A DNA stretch of 17,017 nt from an uncultured Ruminococcus sp. (GCA_900539095.1 UQAR01000049.1:1-17017); one strand, 5' to 3'; positions 5,698 to 13,087 are shown, counted from the first letter of the stretch. The notes: generated by a model from the sequence alone, not told the origin. Made by a program: numbers and translations.

Positions 5698-6173
5698 TAC
5701 CTAGTATTAGCACTTATCTGAAACGCCCTATATACCTGCTCCAAAAGCATTATCCTCGCAAGCTGGTGCGGAAAGGTCATCTCAGACATTGATAACCGCA
5801 GATCAGCTTTTGCCTTTATCTCAGGTGCTATGCCGAAAGACGAGCCTATTATAAAATTTACCGTGCTGAATCCGTTCAGTCCGCAGTCGCTGAGCTTTTT
5901 GGATAGCTTTTCGCTTGAAAGCTGCTTGCCCTCAATGCACATGGCAATGTTGAAAGCCCCCTTGATGTCAGTGTAGCTTTTCATTGCCTTTGCCTCGTTT
6001 TCAAGTGCCAAAGCTATCTCCTTTTCTGAGGGGTTATCAGATAACCTCGACTCGTTCAGTTCAACTATCTCAAGCTTGCAGAACGCCCCTAAACGCTTTG
6101 AGTATTCCGCCGCTGCGTCACGCCAGTATTTCTCTTTTAGCTTTCCTACCGTAATAAGATTTATCCTTATCAA
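5688..6173 (-). CDS. rlmH: RlmH, 23S rRNA (pseudouridine1915-N3)-methyltransferase
   Basis: RlmH is a SPOUT-class knotted methyltransferase that N3-methylates pseudouridine 1915 in helix 69 of 23S rRNA, using SAM, in the assembled 70S ribosome. The protein is 161 residues (family about 159). The C-terminal knot holds the recognisable segments FIIGSSFG (residues 108-115), LRLSMSEMTFPHQLARIMLLEQ and the closing RAFQI-NTRYHK. The SAM-loop reads IGSSFG where the family usually has IGGxxG, a modest substitution. It starts at TTG 6173, overlapping the walJ stop by 4 bases (TTGA), so it is translationally coupled to walJ. This walJ-rlmH pairing is conserved in many Firmicutes. No terminator is visible after its stop, where it meets the convergent ORF at 5488. 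Confidence 0.95.
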   Translation of the reverse strand: MIRINLITVGKLKEKYWRDAAAEYSKRLGAFCKLEIVELNESRLSDNPSEKEIALALENEAKAMKSYTDIKGAFNIAMCIEGKQLSSEKLSKKLSDCGLNGFSTVNFIIGSSFGIAPEIKAKADLRLSMSEMTFPHQLARIMLLEQVYRAFQISANTRYHK

Positions 6174-6955
6174 AATGCCACCGCCATTCCGCTGCCCTCA
6201 GGCTTTGCTATATGTAAAATGTAGTCGCTGTTTCGCTGATATTCCGCCAACGCATTCACCGCCGAGCTTTCAGCCTGCAAAGGCGTGTTGTTTTCTTGAC
6301 TGAGATGTCCCAGTATGAATTTGTACGTCCCCGCACGCATAAGCTTTTTTAGCTGCTCGCCACAGTCAGCGTTTGAAAGATGTCCGTGGTCTGATGCGAT
6401 ACGCCTTTTCAGTTCATAAGGATACGACCCATTTTTCAGCATGGATTCATCATAGTTTGATTCCAGCAGAACAAGGTCACAGCCGCTCAGGTGCATATCC
6501 ACCTCGTTCGTGACAGTGCCAAGGTCAGTGCATACGCAGACCCTTTTTCCGTCAGGGGTGTTTATCTGATATCCGCAGCTTGCAGGGGTGTCATGAAATG
6601 TTGCAAAAGCTTTTACCGAATAATCGCCTATGGCTATCTCTCCGCCGTCCACCTCTGTGACGTCACAGGAAGGGTCTATCTTTCCGTCAGCCGCAAGTAT
6701 CTCAAGATTTGTCCGCTGTGCAAAAACTGGGATATGATACTTCTTTGTGAAAACTTTCAGCCCCGAAACATGGTCTGAGTGAGTGTGGGTGATAAAAATG
6801 CCCTGTATCACAGACGGGTCTATCTCGTTGGCTTTCAGTGCGTCGCAAAGCCGCTTGCAGGATACACCTGCGTCAACAAGTATGCCGCCGTCGCTGTTGC
6901 CGATAAAAGAGCTGTTGCCCTTGCTTGATGAAAAAAGTGGATATATCCGTGCCAT
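6170..6955 (-). CDS. walJ: WalJ (YycJ)-family metallo-beta-lactamase-fold hydrolase
   Basis: This encodes a 261-residue MBL-fold protein, the usual length for WalJ/YycJ. The N-terminus ARIYPLFSSSKGNSSFI is characteristic, and the HxHxDH metal motif THTHSDH gives ligands His57, His59, Asp61 and His62. Further ligand positions lie in ATFHDTPASCGY (about 118-128), DLGTVTNE, DLVLLESNYD and ILGHLSQENN. Family members bind two metal ions. In Bacillus the protein is linked to coordination of cell division and DNA replication through the WalRK regulon and has nuclease activity; the role here is by family analogy, as no walRK genes are in view. ATG 6955 follows AAAGGAA at a good distance. It lies 2 bases after the HAD gene stop and overlaps rlmH by 4 bases. 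Confidence 0.92.
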   Translation of the reverse strand: MARIYPLFSSSKGNSSFIGNSDGGILVDAGVSCKRLCDALKANEIDPSVIQGIFITHTHSDHVSGLKVFTKKYHIPVFAQRTNLEILAADGKIDPSCDVTEVDGGEIAIGDYSVKAFATFHDTPASCGYQINTPDGKRVCVCTDLGTVTNEVDMHLSGCDLVLLESNYDESMLKNGSYPYELKRRIASDHGHLSNADCGEQLKKLMRAGTYKFILGHLSQENNTPLQAESSAVNALAEYQRNSDYILHIAKPEGSGMAVAF

Positions 6956-6957
6956 AG

Positions 6958-7782
6958 CTAGTTCCTTTCAAAAGTTTTCAGCAGATACTCTGCAACGCCG
7001 TTCTCCTCATTTGTGCCCGTTACCTGGTCGCAGCATTCAAGCACCTTTTTGCAGGCGTTTTTCACCGCCACGCTTTTGTCCGCCGCCCTGAACATTGGTA
7101 TGTCGTTAGTGTTGTCGCCAAAAGCCGTTATGCGGTCGAACCCAAATTTATCACGAAGAAACCTGACCCCGTGCTCTTTTGACGCCGCAGAGGAGAACAC
7201 CTCAAGATACCAAAGTTCATGGTCGTAAACGTCATAGTAATATGTGATACTAAGCTCGCTGTTGTCTTTAAGAGCCTCATAAAGAGGTGCAAGCTTTTCC
7301 TTTTTCGCAATGAATGTGAAGTATATAACATTGTCCAAGTGCTGTGAAAAGTCACTGACCTGCGTGAACGACTTGTAGTATTTATCCCTGCGTTCCTTGT
7401 AAAAATGCTCCATAGCAGGGGAGATGAGCCGCTCATATCGTGTGGAAAGTTGGTTGTCCGAAACGGAATACATAAAAGGCTGGAGCATAAACTTCCTCGC
7501 AAGATCTATAACAAGTTCGGAAAGCTCTCTTTTCAGCCCATTTATCTTTATGTATTCCTTTTTCTGCATATCATAAATAAGCACGCCGTTCATGAGAATG
7601 ACAGGCACTTTAAGTTCAAGTCCCGAAAGTATTTTCCCCGCCGAGGCTAAAGACCTTGCCGTTGCCACCGTAAAAAGCATACCCCTCTCAGTGAGTTGAT
7701 TTATGGTATCTCTCGTGAAGTCTGTCACCTCTGCGTTGCCGTCAAGCAGCGTACCGTCAAGGTCTGAAATAAAAAGCTCCAT
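6958..7782 (-). CDS. Cof-type HAD-superfamily hydrolase (HAD-IIB)
   Basis: This encodes a 274-residue phosphatase of the Cof/YidA type, which dephosphorylates small phosphorylated sugars or cofactors; the substrate is not deducible. Motif I is DLDGTLLD with nucleophile Asp7 and Asp9. Motif II is in FTVATARS (38-44). Lys202 in the SKEHG segment is motif III. Motif IV GDNTNDIPMF (222-231) carries Asp223 and Asp227. The C2 cap lies between about 85 and 190, as in subclass IIB. The segment NEENGVA near the C-terminus corresponds to the usual NDEDGVA motif. ATG 7782 has GAAAGGGA upstream. Its stop is 2 bases from the walJ start, so HAD-walJ-rlmH form one unit. A hairpin terminator separates it from murA, so its promoter is probably read-through or within 7783-7803, where none is evident. 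Confidence 0.93.
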   Translation of the reverse strand: MELFISDLDGTLLDGNAEVTDFTRDTINQLTERGMLFTVATARSLASAGKILSGLELKVPVILMNGVLIYDMQKKEYIKINGLKRELSELVIDLARKFMLQPFMYSVSDNQLSTRYERLISPAMEHFYKERRDKYYKSFTQVSDFSQHLDNVIYFTFIAKKEKLAPLYEALKDNSELSITYYYDVYDHELWYLEVFSSAASKEHGVRFLRDKFGFDRITAFGDNTNDIPMFRAADKSVAVKNACKKVLECCDQVTGTNEENGVAEYLLKTFERN

Positions 7783-7803
7783 ATCTTTTCCCTTTCAAAA
7801 CAC

Positions 7804-7838
7804 AAAAACGGCGGCAAATCCTATGCCGCCGCATTTTT
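7804..7838 (-). terminator. bidirectional intrinsic terminator between murA and the HAD gene
   Basis: CGGCGGCA (7809-7816) and TGCCGCCG (7824-7831) pair over a 7-base loop. On the minus strand TTTTTG follows, and on the plus strand CATTTTTTT follows. It lies just downstream of the murA stop and before the HAD start codon. Confidence 0.85.
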
Positions 7839-7845
7839 TTCTTTA

Positions 7846-9132
7846 TCAGCCGCTAAGCTCCATTTCGTTAGCGTCAGGCTTGTAAACACGCTGTATGTCA
7901 GCACCAAGCCCTCTGAGCTTTTCGTCTATCTTTTCATATCCTCTCTCAATGTAGAAAATATTGTCTATCTCAGTTGTGCCCTCAGCCGCAAGACCGGCAA
8001 TGACCATTGCAGCACCTGCTCTCAGGTCGGTCGCTACAACAGGAGCACCCTTTAGCTTGCCAACGCCCTGTATTACAGCCACCTTGCCGTCAACAGAAAT
8101 GTCAGCACCCATTCTTCTAAGCTCTGCCACATATCTGAATCTGTTGTCAAAAATATCGTCAGTCACAATGCTCGTTCCCTCAGCAAGCGTCAGCAGTGTA
8201 GAGAACTGCGGCTGCATATCAGTAGGGAATCCCGGGTGAGGCATTGTCTTTATAGAAGTTTTCATAAGAGGACCGTCCACCCATACATGAACGCTCTCGT
8301 CGCTTTCTTCAACGTTTACGCCTACCTTGCGGAGCTTTGCTGTGATAGATTCAAGGTGCTTAGGGATAACGTTTGCGATAACAACGTCGCCCTTTGTGGC
8401 AGCCGCAGCTACCATGTAAGTTCCTGCCTCTATCTGGTCAGGGATAGTCGCATAGGTAACGCCTTTAAGGTAATTAACGCCTCTTATCTTGATAACGTCA
8501 GTACCTGCACCTCTGATATCAGCACCCATTGAGTTAAGAAAATTCGCAAGGTCAACTATATGAGGCTCTTTCGCCGCATTTTCGATTATCGTAAGACCCT
8601 TTGCCTTTACAGACGCAAAAATAGCGTTCATGGTCGCACCCACAGTAACAAAGTCAAAGTAGATCTGATTGCCCACAAGCTCGTTCGCAGTGACGTGGTT
8701 AGCACCGTTCACTATCTCGTCAGACGCACCCAGTGCCTTGAATGCTTTAAGGTGCTGATCTATCGGTCTGTCACCAAGATCGCAGCCGCCCGGCATCGGC
8801 ACAAAAGCCTCGTGAAATCTTCCCAGCAGTGTGCCAAGAAAATAGCATGACGCTCTCATAGTTCTTGCAAGCTCATAAGGCACTTCAGGCTTTTCAATGC
8901 CCTTAGTGTCAAAATATATAGTATTTTTATCTAAAAGTCTGACCTCCGCACCCATTTCACGAAGGATCTTCATACACTTAGTTATATCGCTTATCTCAGG
9001 GACGTTCTCAAGAACGCACGGCTCGTCGCACAGGATAGTTGCTGCGACCAGTGCAACGGCTGCGTTTTTCGCACCGCTTATCTGCACAGTACCATGCAGC
9101 GGCTTGCCTCCATGTATAACAAACTTCTCCAA
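7846..9132 (-). CDS. murA: MurA, UDP-N-acetylglucosamine 1-carboxyvinyltransferase
   Basis: MurA transfers enolpyruvate from PEP to UDP-GlcNAc, the first committed cytoplasmic step of peptidoglycan synthesis and the fosfomycin target. The protein is 428 residues, the full family length. It begins MEKFVIHGGKPLHGTVQISGAKN, with the catalytic Lys22 and Asn23. The active-site loop PGGCDLGDRPIDQHL carries Cys117, the fosfomycin-modified cysteine, so this copy is of the Cys type and predicted fosfomycin-sensitive at the target. Later segments TVGATMNAIF, GFPTDMQPQ and RGYEKIDEKLRGLGADI are typical. The start codon is TTG (9130-9132), 8 bases after AAGGAG, with no better upstream choice. A -10 box lies at 9188-9193. 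Firmicutes often have two murA paralogues; which of them this is cannot be told here. Confidence 0.96.
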   Translation of the reverse strand: MEKFVIHGGKPLHGTVQISGAKNAAVALVAATILCDEPCVLENVPEISDITKCMKILREMGAEVRLLDKNTIYFDTKGIEKPEVPYELARTMRASCYFLGTLLGRFHEAFVPMPGGCDLGDRPIDQHLKAFKALGASDEIVNGANHVTANELVGNQIYFDFVTVGATMNAIFASVKAKGLTIIENAAKEPHIVDLANFLNSMGADIRGAGTDVIKIRGVNYLKGVTYATIPDQIEAGTYMVAAAATKGDVVIANVIPKHLESITAKLRKVGVNVEESDESVHVWVDGPLMKTSIKTMPHPGFPTDMQPQFSTLLTLAEGTSIVTDDIFDNRFRYVAELRRMGADISVDGKVAVIQGVGKLKGAPVVATDLRAGAAMVIAGLAAEGTTEIDNIFYIERGYEKIDEKLRGLGADIQRVYKPDANEMELSG

Positions 9133-9187
9133 GTTTACACACTCCTTAACGAGATTGTCGGTTTATTTCTCTGCCGACACTCAGAAT

Positions 9188-9193
9188 ATTATA
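9188..9193 (-). promoter_or_regulatory. extended -10 promoter of murA
   Basis: On the minus strand TGG-TATAAT (-10 at 9188-9193) is a good extended -10; no convincing -35 lies 17 bases upstream. The leader (9133-9182) contains a 6-bp stem, TGTCGG (minus strand, rc of 9174-9179) with its partner at 9156-9161, before the Shine-Dalgarno at 9141-9147. Confidence 0.6.
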
Positions 9194-9546
9194 CCACAGC
9201 CACAAGGAAAATAAAAGCACACAGGGAAAATTTCAACGATTTGGTTAAAATCATTTAACATACAAACACGCAATCGTTTAATCTGCCCATAATTTGCAGG
9301 CTGAGGCGGTCTATATAAAGAACAAATGTTCACATACTCTTAATAATAGAATACTCAACTCTTATATTTTAACACACCCCATTCAAAAAATCAATAGAGA
9401 AAAAGGATATTTTGATAAATTTTCGACAATTTTTTCGACTTTTTCAACGAAAATTACAGCAATGTTACAACTGTACGAAATCTTGTACTTTATTGTAACC
9501 TTGTTGTAATATTTAAGTACAAAAAATCAGACACTTGCCGTTTGTC
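9194..9546. other. gene-free AT-rich intergenic stretch with operator-like repeats
   Basis: No gene is supported here. A frame open from 9294 to 9509 has no Shine-Dalgarno and reads as low-information AT-rich sequence. Three TTTCGAC/TTTCAAC elements occur at 9421-9427, 9433-9439 and 9442-9448. GTTACAA (9464-9470) and TTGTAAC (9493-9499) are inverted, enclosing two TGTAC words (9472-9476, 9484-9488), with another TTGTAA at 9504-9509. These lie 40-80 bases upstream of the -35 at 9547 and may be regulatory sites. Nothing else stands out. Confidence 0.45.
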
Positions 9547-9575
9547 TTGACGAAAAAGAACGGCTGTGGTATACT
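9547..9575 (+). promoter_or_regulatory. promoter of the NusG-domain-II/Gx operon
   Basis: TTGACG (9547-9552), a 17-base spacer and TATACT (9570-9575) with TG one base upstream of the -10 form a strong sigma-A promoter. It lies about 40 bases before the GTG start at 9614. Confidence 0.85.
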
Positions 9576-9613
9576 CATAACAACAAATATACTGTAAAAA
9601 GGGGAGTGCGGCA

Positions 9614-9985
9614 GTGGTAAAAAGAAAGAATCTCATATGGGCGGCAGTTTTTGCGGCTGTTATCGTTGCGTGCCTGATATTTATTTTCCTCACAGGTGGA
9701 AAGAGCGGCGAAAACTCTGCCGAGATATACGAGGACGGCAAGCTCGTGAAAACCATAGCCGACCTTGACCCTGAGAAAGAATATTCCTTTGAGATAAAAA
9801 CGAAAAACGGCACTAACGCCGTGTCCGTTGGCGGCGGAAGTATATGGGTGTCCTCCGCTGACTGTTCAAACCGGACCTGCGTCCATGCAGGAAAGATATC
9901 CATTGCAGGTCAGACCGTAATTTGTGCACCCCATAAGCTTGTTATAAAGGTCGTTGGCGAAACATCTGCCGACGCCATGACATAA
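9614..9985 (+). CDS. NusG domain II-containing protein (membrane-anchored)
   Basis: This encodes a 123-residue protein starting at GTG 9614, with GGGGAG 7 bases upstream (9601-9606). One transmembrane segment (about 8-27) anchors it, with the rest outside. The soluble part holds the NusG domain II signature: ADCSNRTCVHAGKISIAGQ, then VICAPHKLVIKV. The conserved cysteines are Cys84, Cys89 and Cys104, with His91 and His107. Such proteins are found next to Gx-type/heptaprenyl synthase component I genes in Firmicutes, and often near FMN-binding or polyprenyl-synthase genes, but their biochemical role is unproven. The Cys/His set suggests metal or redox binding, as an inference. It lies 10 bases before the next gene in the same operon. 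Confidence 0.9.
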   Translation: MVKRKNLIWAAVFAAVIVACLIFIFLTGGKSGENSAEIYEDGKLVKTIADLDPEKEYSFEIKTKNGTNAVSVGGGSIWVSSADCSNRTCVHAGKISIAGQTVICAPHKLVIKVVGETSADAMT

Positions 9986-9995
9986 GGTTAAAGCT

Positions 9996-10505
9996 ATGAA
10001 GATATCTATACGAAAAATCACCCTCATCGGTATTTTTACCGCCCTGTCCCTTATCATTTTTATGGTTGAGGCACAATTCCCTGTTATGCCCATAGGCGGC
10101 ATGAAACTGGGTCTTGCCAATATCGTCACAATGGCGGCAATGCTTTTTGTCGGCAGAAAAGAGGCAGGCTTGGTGCTGCTTTTGAGGATAGTCCTTGCGG
10201 CGGGACTTTACGGGACTGTGGTAAGCTTTGCGTTCTCTCTGACAGGCGGAGTTCTCGCCTATGCCGCAATGTGCATAGCAGTGTCAAAGGTGGGGGAAAA
10301 CCAGCTTTGGGTGACCTCAGTTTTCGGCGGCTTTTTTCACAATATCGGTCAGCTCTGTGCGGCGGCAGTGATATCAGGCACATGGGCTGTTTTTAGTCTG
10401 CTGCCATATCTCATAATAAGCGGCATTCTCACAGGCACTCTCAACGGACTTATACTCCAAAGGCTGTGGAAGTCGCCACTTAAAAAATACAGCATGAAAA
10501 AATAG
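9996..10505 (+). CDS. Gx transporter family / ECF S-component-like membrane protein
   Basis: This encodes a 169-residue integral membrane protein with five or six hydrophobic segments (about 9-27, 40-52, 56-75, 78-96, 104-130, 134-155). The conserved start RKITLIGIFTALSLIIFMVEAQFP and the segment GGMKLGLANIVTM match the Hpre_diP_synt_I/Gx family, once annotated as heptaprenyl diphosphate synthase component I and now regarded as ECF-S-like. A substrate-binding membrane component is likely; the ligand is unknown, and no energising ATPase or polyprenyl synthase gene is adjacent. Its stop codon is inside the stem of the terminator at 10504. Shine-Dalgarno AAGG (9984-9987) overlaps the stop of the upstream gene, so translation may be coupled. 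Confidence 0.88.
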   Translation: MKISIRKITLIGIFTALSLIIFMVEAQFPVMPIGGMKLGLANIVTMAAMLFVGRKEAGLVLLLRIVLAAGLYGTVVSFAFSLTGGVLAYAAMCIAVSKVGENQLWVTSVFGGFFHNIGQLCAAAVISGTWAVFSLLPYLIISGILTGTLNGLILQRLWKSPLKKYSMKK

Positions 10506-10539
10506 CGGCGTCCGGTTTCACACTTGGCAGCCGCTTTTT
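10504..10539 (+). terminator. intrinsic terminator after the Gx gene
   Basis: AGCGGC (10504-10509) pairs with GCCGCT (10530-10535) over a 20-base loop, followed by TTTTT. The stem begins within the TAG stop codon of the upstream gene. It separates this unit from ruvC. The remaining 10540-10635 shows no gene. Confidence 0.7.
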
Positions 10540-10635
10540 GCCGCTGTTGGCAGTTTAGCTAAAAACAGGCTTTTTGCAGGGCGGCATTTCTACAGCTCAG
10601 CTCTGTGAGAAATAGATGAAAACGCAGCAATTTGC

Positions 10636-10664
10636 TTGCATTTGACCGAAAAATATGGTATAAT
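10636..10664 (+). promoter_or_regulatory. sigma-A promoter of ruvCAB
   Basis: TTGCAT (10636-10641), a 17-base spacer and TATAAT (10659-10664) with TG one base before the -10 form a good extended promoter. It lies inside the 5' part of a longer open frame and confirms that ruvC begins downstream, at 10711. Confidence 0.8.
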
Positions 10665-10710
10665 TAATTGTTATTATAGGATAGTATTGTCTTTGAACGG
10701 AGGCGGCATT

Positions 10711-11214
10711 TTGAGAATACTCGGTATCGACCCTGGCTATGCCATTGTGGGTTTTGGCGTGCTGGATTACAGCGGCGGAAGATTTTCCGTGGTGGACTTC
10801 GGTGCGATAACGACCTCTGCGGATATGGACTTCAACAGACGTCTGAAAGTCATTTATGACGATATGACCGAGATAATAACCACCTATAAGCCTGACGAAA
10901 TGGGAATAGAAAAGCTGTTTTTCAATACCAATGAAAAGACCGCCATTGACGTTGCACAGGCAAGGGGAGTGACCCTGTTGCCTGCAATAATACGCAATAT
11001 CCCGATCTATGAATATACTCCTTTGCAGGTAAAGTGTTCTATAGTCGGCTACGGACGTGCCGAGAAAAAGCAGGTGCAGGAGATGACAAAAACAATGCTG
11101 CATCTCAAAGCTGTGCCGAAACCTGACGATACCGCTGACGCAGTCGCTATCGCTATCACTCATGGACTTTCGGTGAACACAAGGCGTGTTATGAAGAAAT
11201 TTGAGGAGAAATAA
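10711..11214 (+). CDS. ruvC: RuvC, Holliday junction resolvase
   Basis: RuvC is a dimeric Mg-dependent endonuclease that cuts Holliday junctions made by RecA-driven recombination, working with RuvAB. The protein is 167 residues, close to the usual ~170. The catalytic acidic residues are visible: Asp7 in GIDPGY, Glu67 in MGIEKLF, Asp140 and Asp143 in KPDDTADAVA. The TTG start at 10711 follows ACGGAGG (10697-10703) by 7 bases; the frame continues upstream but contains the promoter, so it cannot be translated from there. Its TAA overlaps the spacer of ruvA, whose ATG begins one base later. Confidence 0.96.
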   Translation: MRILGIDPGYAIVGFGVLDYSGGRFSVVDFGAITTSADMDFNRRLKVIYDDMTEIITTYKPDEMGIEKLFFNTNEKTAIDVAQARGVTLLPAIIRNIPIYEYTPLQVKCSIVGYGRAEKKQVQEMTKTMLHLKAVPKPDDTADAVAIAITHGLSVNTRRVMKKFEEK

Positions 11215-11215
11215 T

Positions 11216-11815
11216 ATGATATATTCACTTAGCGGAAAGCTCGTTCATACCGAGAGCGACCTTGCCGTAATAGAATGTGCAGGCGTGGGCTATGCCTGCA
11301 AAACAACATTTTCTACCTTGCAGCAGATAGCAGGAAAAAGCGAAGTAAAGCTTTATACACATCTTGCCGTAAAGGAGGACGCCGTGGAGCTTTTCGGCTT
11401 TGCAACGCAGGAGGAACTGAAAAGTTTCCGTATGCTCATATCCGTTAGCGGCGTTGGACCAAAAGCAGGCCTTGCCATACTTTCAGCCTGCACTCCGTCA
11501 CAGTTCGCATTGGCGGTGGCAACAGGGGATTCAAAAGCTTTCACGAAGATAAAGGGCATCGGTGCAAAGACCGCACAGAGAATAGTCCTTGAACTTAAAG
11601 ATAAGGTGGCAAAAGAGAACACTATATCCGTCAGAGGCGGTTCGGCTCAAAGCTTTACTACCGTTCCAAGCGGAGCAGTGGAGGAGGCGGTCACAGCACT
11701 TGTTGTTCTCGGCTATACCGAGGGCGAGGCAATGTCAGTGATATCAAAGCTTGACCCGAATTTGAGCGTTGAGGAGCTTATAAAGAAAGCTCTTATCGGA
11801 CTTGCGAAATTTTGA
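11216..11815 (+). CDS. ruvA: RuvA, Holliday junction branch migration complex subunit
   Basis: RuvA binds the four-way junction as a tetramer and loads the RuvB motors. The protein is 199 residues (family about 200). Domain I is an OB fold (1-65). Two helix-hairpin-helix motifs follow, SVSGVGPKAGLAIL (77-89) and KIKGIGAKTAQRIV (111-124), which bind the DNA backbone. After a flexible serine-rich linker (about 134-150) comes the RuvB-contacting domain III (VEEAVTALVVLGYTEGEA). The ATG at 11216, 8 bases after GAGGAG (11203-11208), is used rather than a TTG at 11201 that would overlap ruvC. It is one base from the ruvC stop. Confidence 0.96.
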   Translation: MIYSLSGKLVHTESDLAVIECAGVGYACKTTFSTLQQIAGKSEVKLYTHLAVKEDAVELFGFATQEELKSFRMLISVSGVGPKAGLAILSACTPSQFALAVATGDSKAFTKIKGIGAKTAQRIVLELKDKVAKENTISVRGGSAQSFTTVPSGAVEEAVTALVVLGYTEGEAMSVISKLDPNLSVEELIKKALIGLAKF

Positions 11816-11831
11816 GAGGAGAACTCCGTAA

Positions 11832-12869
11832 ATGATCGAAAAAGGAGATTTTGATATAGACAGGATAGTCACCCCGAAAGAAACTCAGGCGGAAACCACT
11901 GACGACTTTGAGGTGAGCCTTAGACCTAAAACGCTTGACGAGTATATCGGTCAGGAAAAGGTCAAAGAGAACCTGAAAATATATATACAAGCGGCAAAGA
12001 ACAGAGGCGACAGCCTTGACCACGTTCTGCTTTACGGCCCACCGGGACTAGGCAAGACCACACTTTCTGCCATAATTGCCCATGAAATGGGAGTGAATAT
12101 CAGGATAACCTCAGGCCCTGCTATAGAAAAGCCCGGCGACCTTGCGGCATTGCTGACTAACCTTGAAAAAGGCGACGTGCTTTTTATCGACGAGATACAC
12201 CGCCTTTCAAGACAGGTGGAAGAGGTGCTTTATCCTGCTTTGGAGGATTATGCACTTGATATAATCATGGGCAAAGGCCCTGCGGCAAGGTCCATAAGGA
12301 TAGAGCTGAACAAGTTTACCCTTATCGGAGCGACCACAAGAGCAGGCTCACTTTCCGCACCGCTGAGAGATCGTTTCGGCGTTATCCAGCGTTTGGAGCT
12401 TTACAATACCGAACAGCTTTCCGATATCGTAAAGCGTTCCGCTGTTCTGCTGGGCGTGGCTTGTGATGATGACGGTGCAGAGGAGATAGCAAAGCGTTCA
12501 AGAGGAACGCCGAGAATAGCAAACCGTTTTCTCAGAAGAGTAAGGGATTTTGCCGAAGTCATGGGCAACGGCAGGATAACCGCAGACATTGCTAAGATAG
12601 CACTTAACAGAATGGACGTTGACAAACTGGGACTTGATTCTCTTGACAAACGTCTGCTGACAATGATAATAAAAGGCTATGACGGCGGCCCTGTGGGACT
12701 TGAAACTCTTGCAGCGGCTATCGGCGAGGAGTCTGTCACCATTGAGGACGTTTGTGAGCCGTATCTTATGCAGCTTGGTTTCCTTTCAAAGACCCCAAGG
12801 GGACGTGTGGCAACTCAGCTTGCTTACGATCATTTGGGCTTTCTCAAGGACGGACAAACGCACCTTTGA
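11832..12869 (+). CDS. ruvB: RuvB, Holliday junction branch migration ATPase
   Basis: RuvB is the hexameric AAA+ motor that drives branch migration at RuvA-bound junctions. The protein is 345 residues, the usual length. Walker A GPPGLGKTT is at 69-77, Walker B LFIDEIHR around 117-124 and sensor I GATTRAG at 166-172; the arginine finger lies in LRDRFG (178-183). The helical and winged-helix domains follow, including GGPVGLETLA and the characteristic end segment TPRGRVAT. GAGAGGAGAA (11813-11822) is its Shine-Dalgarno and overlaps the ruvA stop region. It is the last gene of ruvCAB. No strong terminator follows; the composite repeat at 12871 begins directly after the stop. Confidence 0.97.
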   Translation: MIEKGDFDIDRIVTPKETQAETTDDFEVSLRPKTLDEYIGQEKVKENLKIYIQAAKNRGDSLDHVLLYGPPGLGKTTLSAIIAHEMGVNIRITSGPAIEKPGDLAALLTNLEKGDVLFIDEIHRLSRQVEEVLYPALEDYALDIIMGKGPAARSIRIELNKFTLIGATTRAGSLSAPLRDRFGVIQRLELYNTEQLSDIVKRSAVLLGVACDDDGAEEIAKRSRGTPRIANRFLRRVRDFAEVMGNGRITADIAKIALNRMDVDKLGLDSLDKRLLTMIIKGYDGGPVGLETLAAAIGEESVTIEDVCEPYLMQLGFLSKTPRGRVATQLAYDHLGFLKDGQTHL

Positions 12870-12870
12870 T

Positions 12871-12968
12871 TTAGTGAGGAGTTAGGAGTTAGGAGTGAGG
12901 AATGAGGAATTAAGGTATCGCCTAGCGGCGATGAATTTTTCATTCTGTAGGGGCGACCTGAGGTCGCC
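12871..12968 (+). repeat. composite intergenic repeat: heptamer array plus three stem-loops
   Basis: Directly after ruvB come six head-to-tail 7-base units (12871-12912): a degenerate TTAGTGA, then GGAGTTA twice, GGAGTGA, GGAATGA and GGAATTA. They are followed by a stem-loop ATCGCC/GGCGAT (12917-12932), a small ATGAA/TTCAT hairpin (12931-12943), and TGTAGGGGCGACCTGAGGTC (12946-12965) with a perfect 8-bp stem GGCGACCT/AGGTCGCC (12952-12968). Composite repeats of this type are scattered in Ruminococcus-like genomes (from memory). A second core copy is at 16939. They may act as mRNA-end structures or as non-autonomous mobile repeats; no transposase is present. Confidence 0.7.
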
Positions 12969-13087
12969 AGCTCCACCACCCTGAAACCATTTGTATAAAT
13001 ATACCGCTGTTGTTTTGCGTTAATACAGAGTTTACATAAATAAAAAATAATATAGAGAGGCATGACCTCGAAAAGGAGTTAATTGTT
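12969..13087 (+). promoter_or_regulatory. leader/promoter region of glmM, promoter not assigned
   Basis: This 119-base stretch between the repeat and glmM is AT-rich. Weak boxes compete (TTGCGT 13015 with TAAATA 13037, spacer 16), so I do not assign a promoter. A small hairpin GAGG/CCTC (13057-13069) lies just before the AAGGAG Shine-Dalgarno (13073-13078). The region shows no riboswitch-like structure I recognise; a glmS-type ribozyme is not visible. Confidence 0.35.

Noticed and set aside
9294..9509. 71-codon plus-strand frame in the murA upstream gap
   Set aside because: No Shine-Dalgarno, a composition of AT-rich intergenic DNA, and no protein-like pattern apart from a chance hydrophobic end.
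10636..10710. Upstream extension of ruvC by 25 codons from an ATG
   Set aside because: The extension contains the -35 and -10 boxes of the ruvCAB promoter, and the GIDPG motif normally sits at residues 5-9, which fits the TTG start at 10711.
12878..12912. Possible CRISPR-like array after ruvB
   Set aside because: The units are contiguous 7-base tandem repeats with no spacers, and there are no cas genes.
13031..13087. glmS-type ribozyme or riboswitch upstream of glmM
   Set aside because: The leader is short and AT-rich, with only a 4-bp hairpin. Neither the conserved core nor the required length is present.
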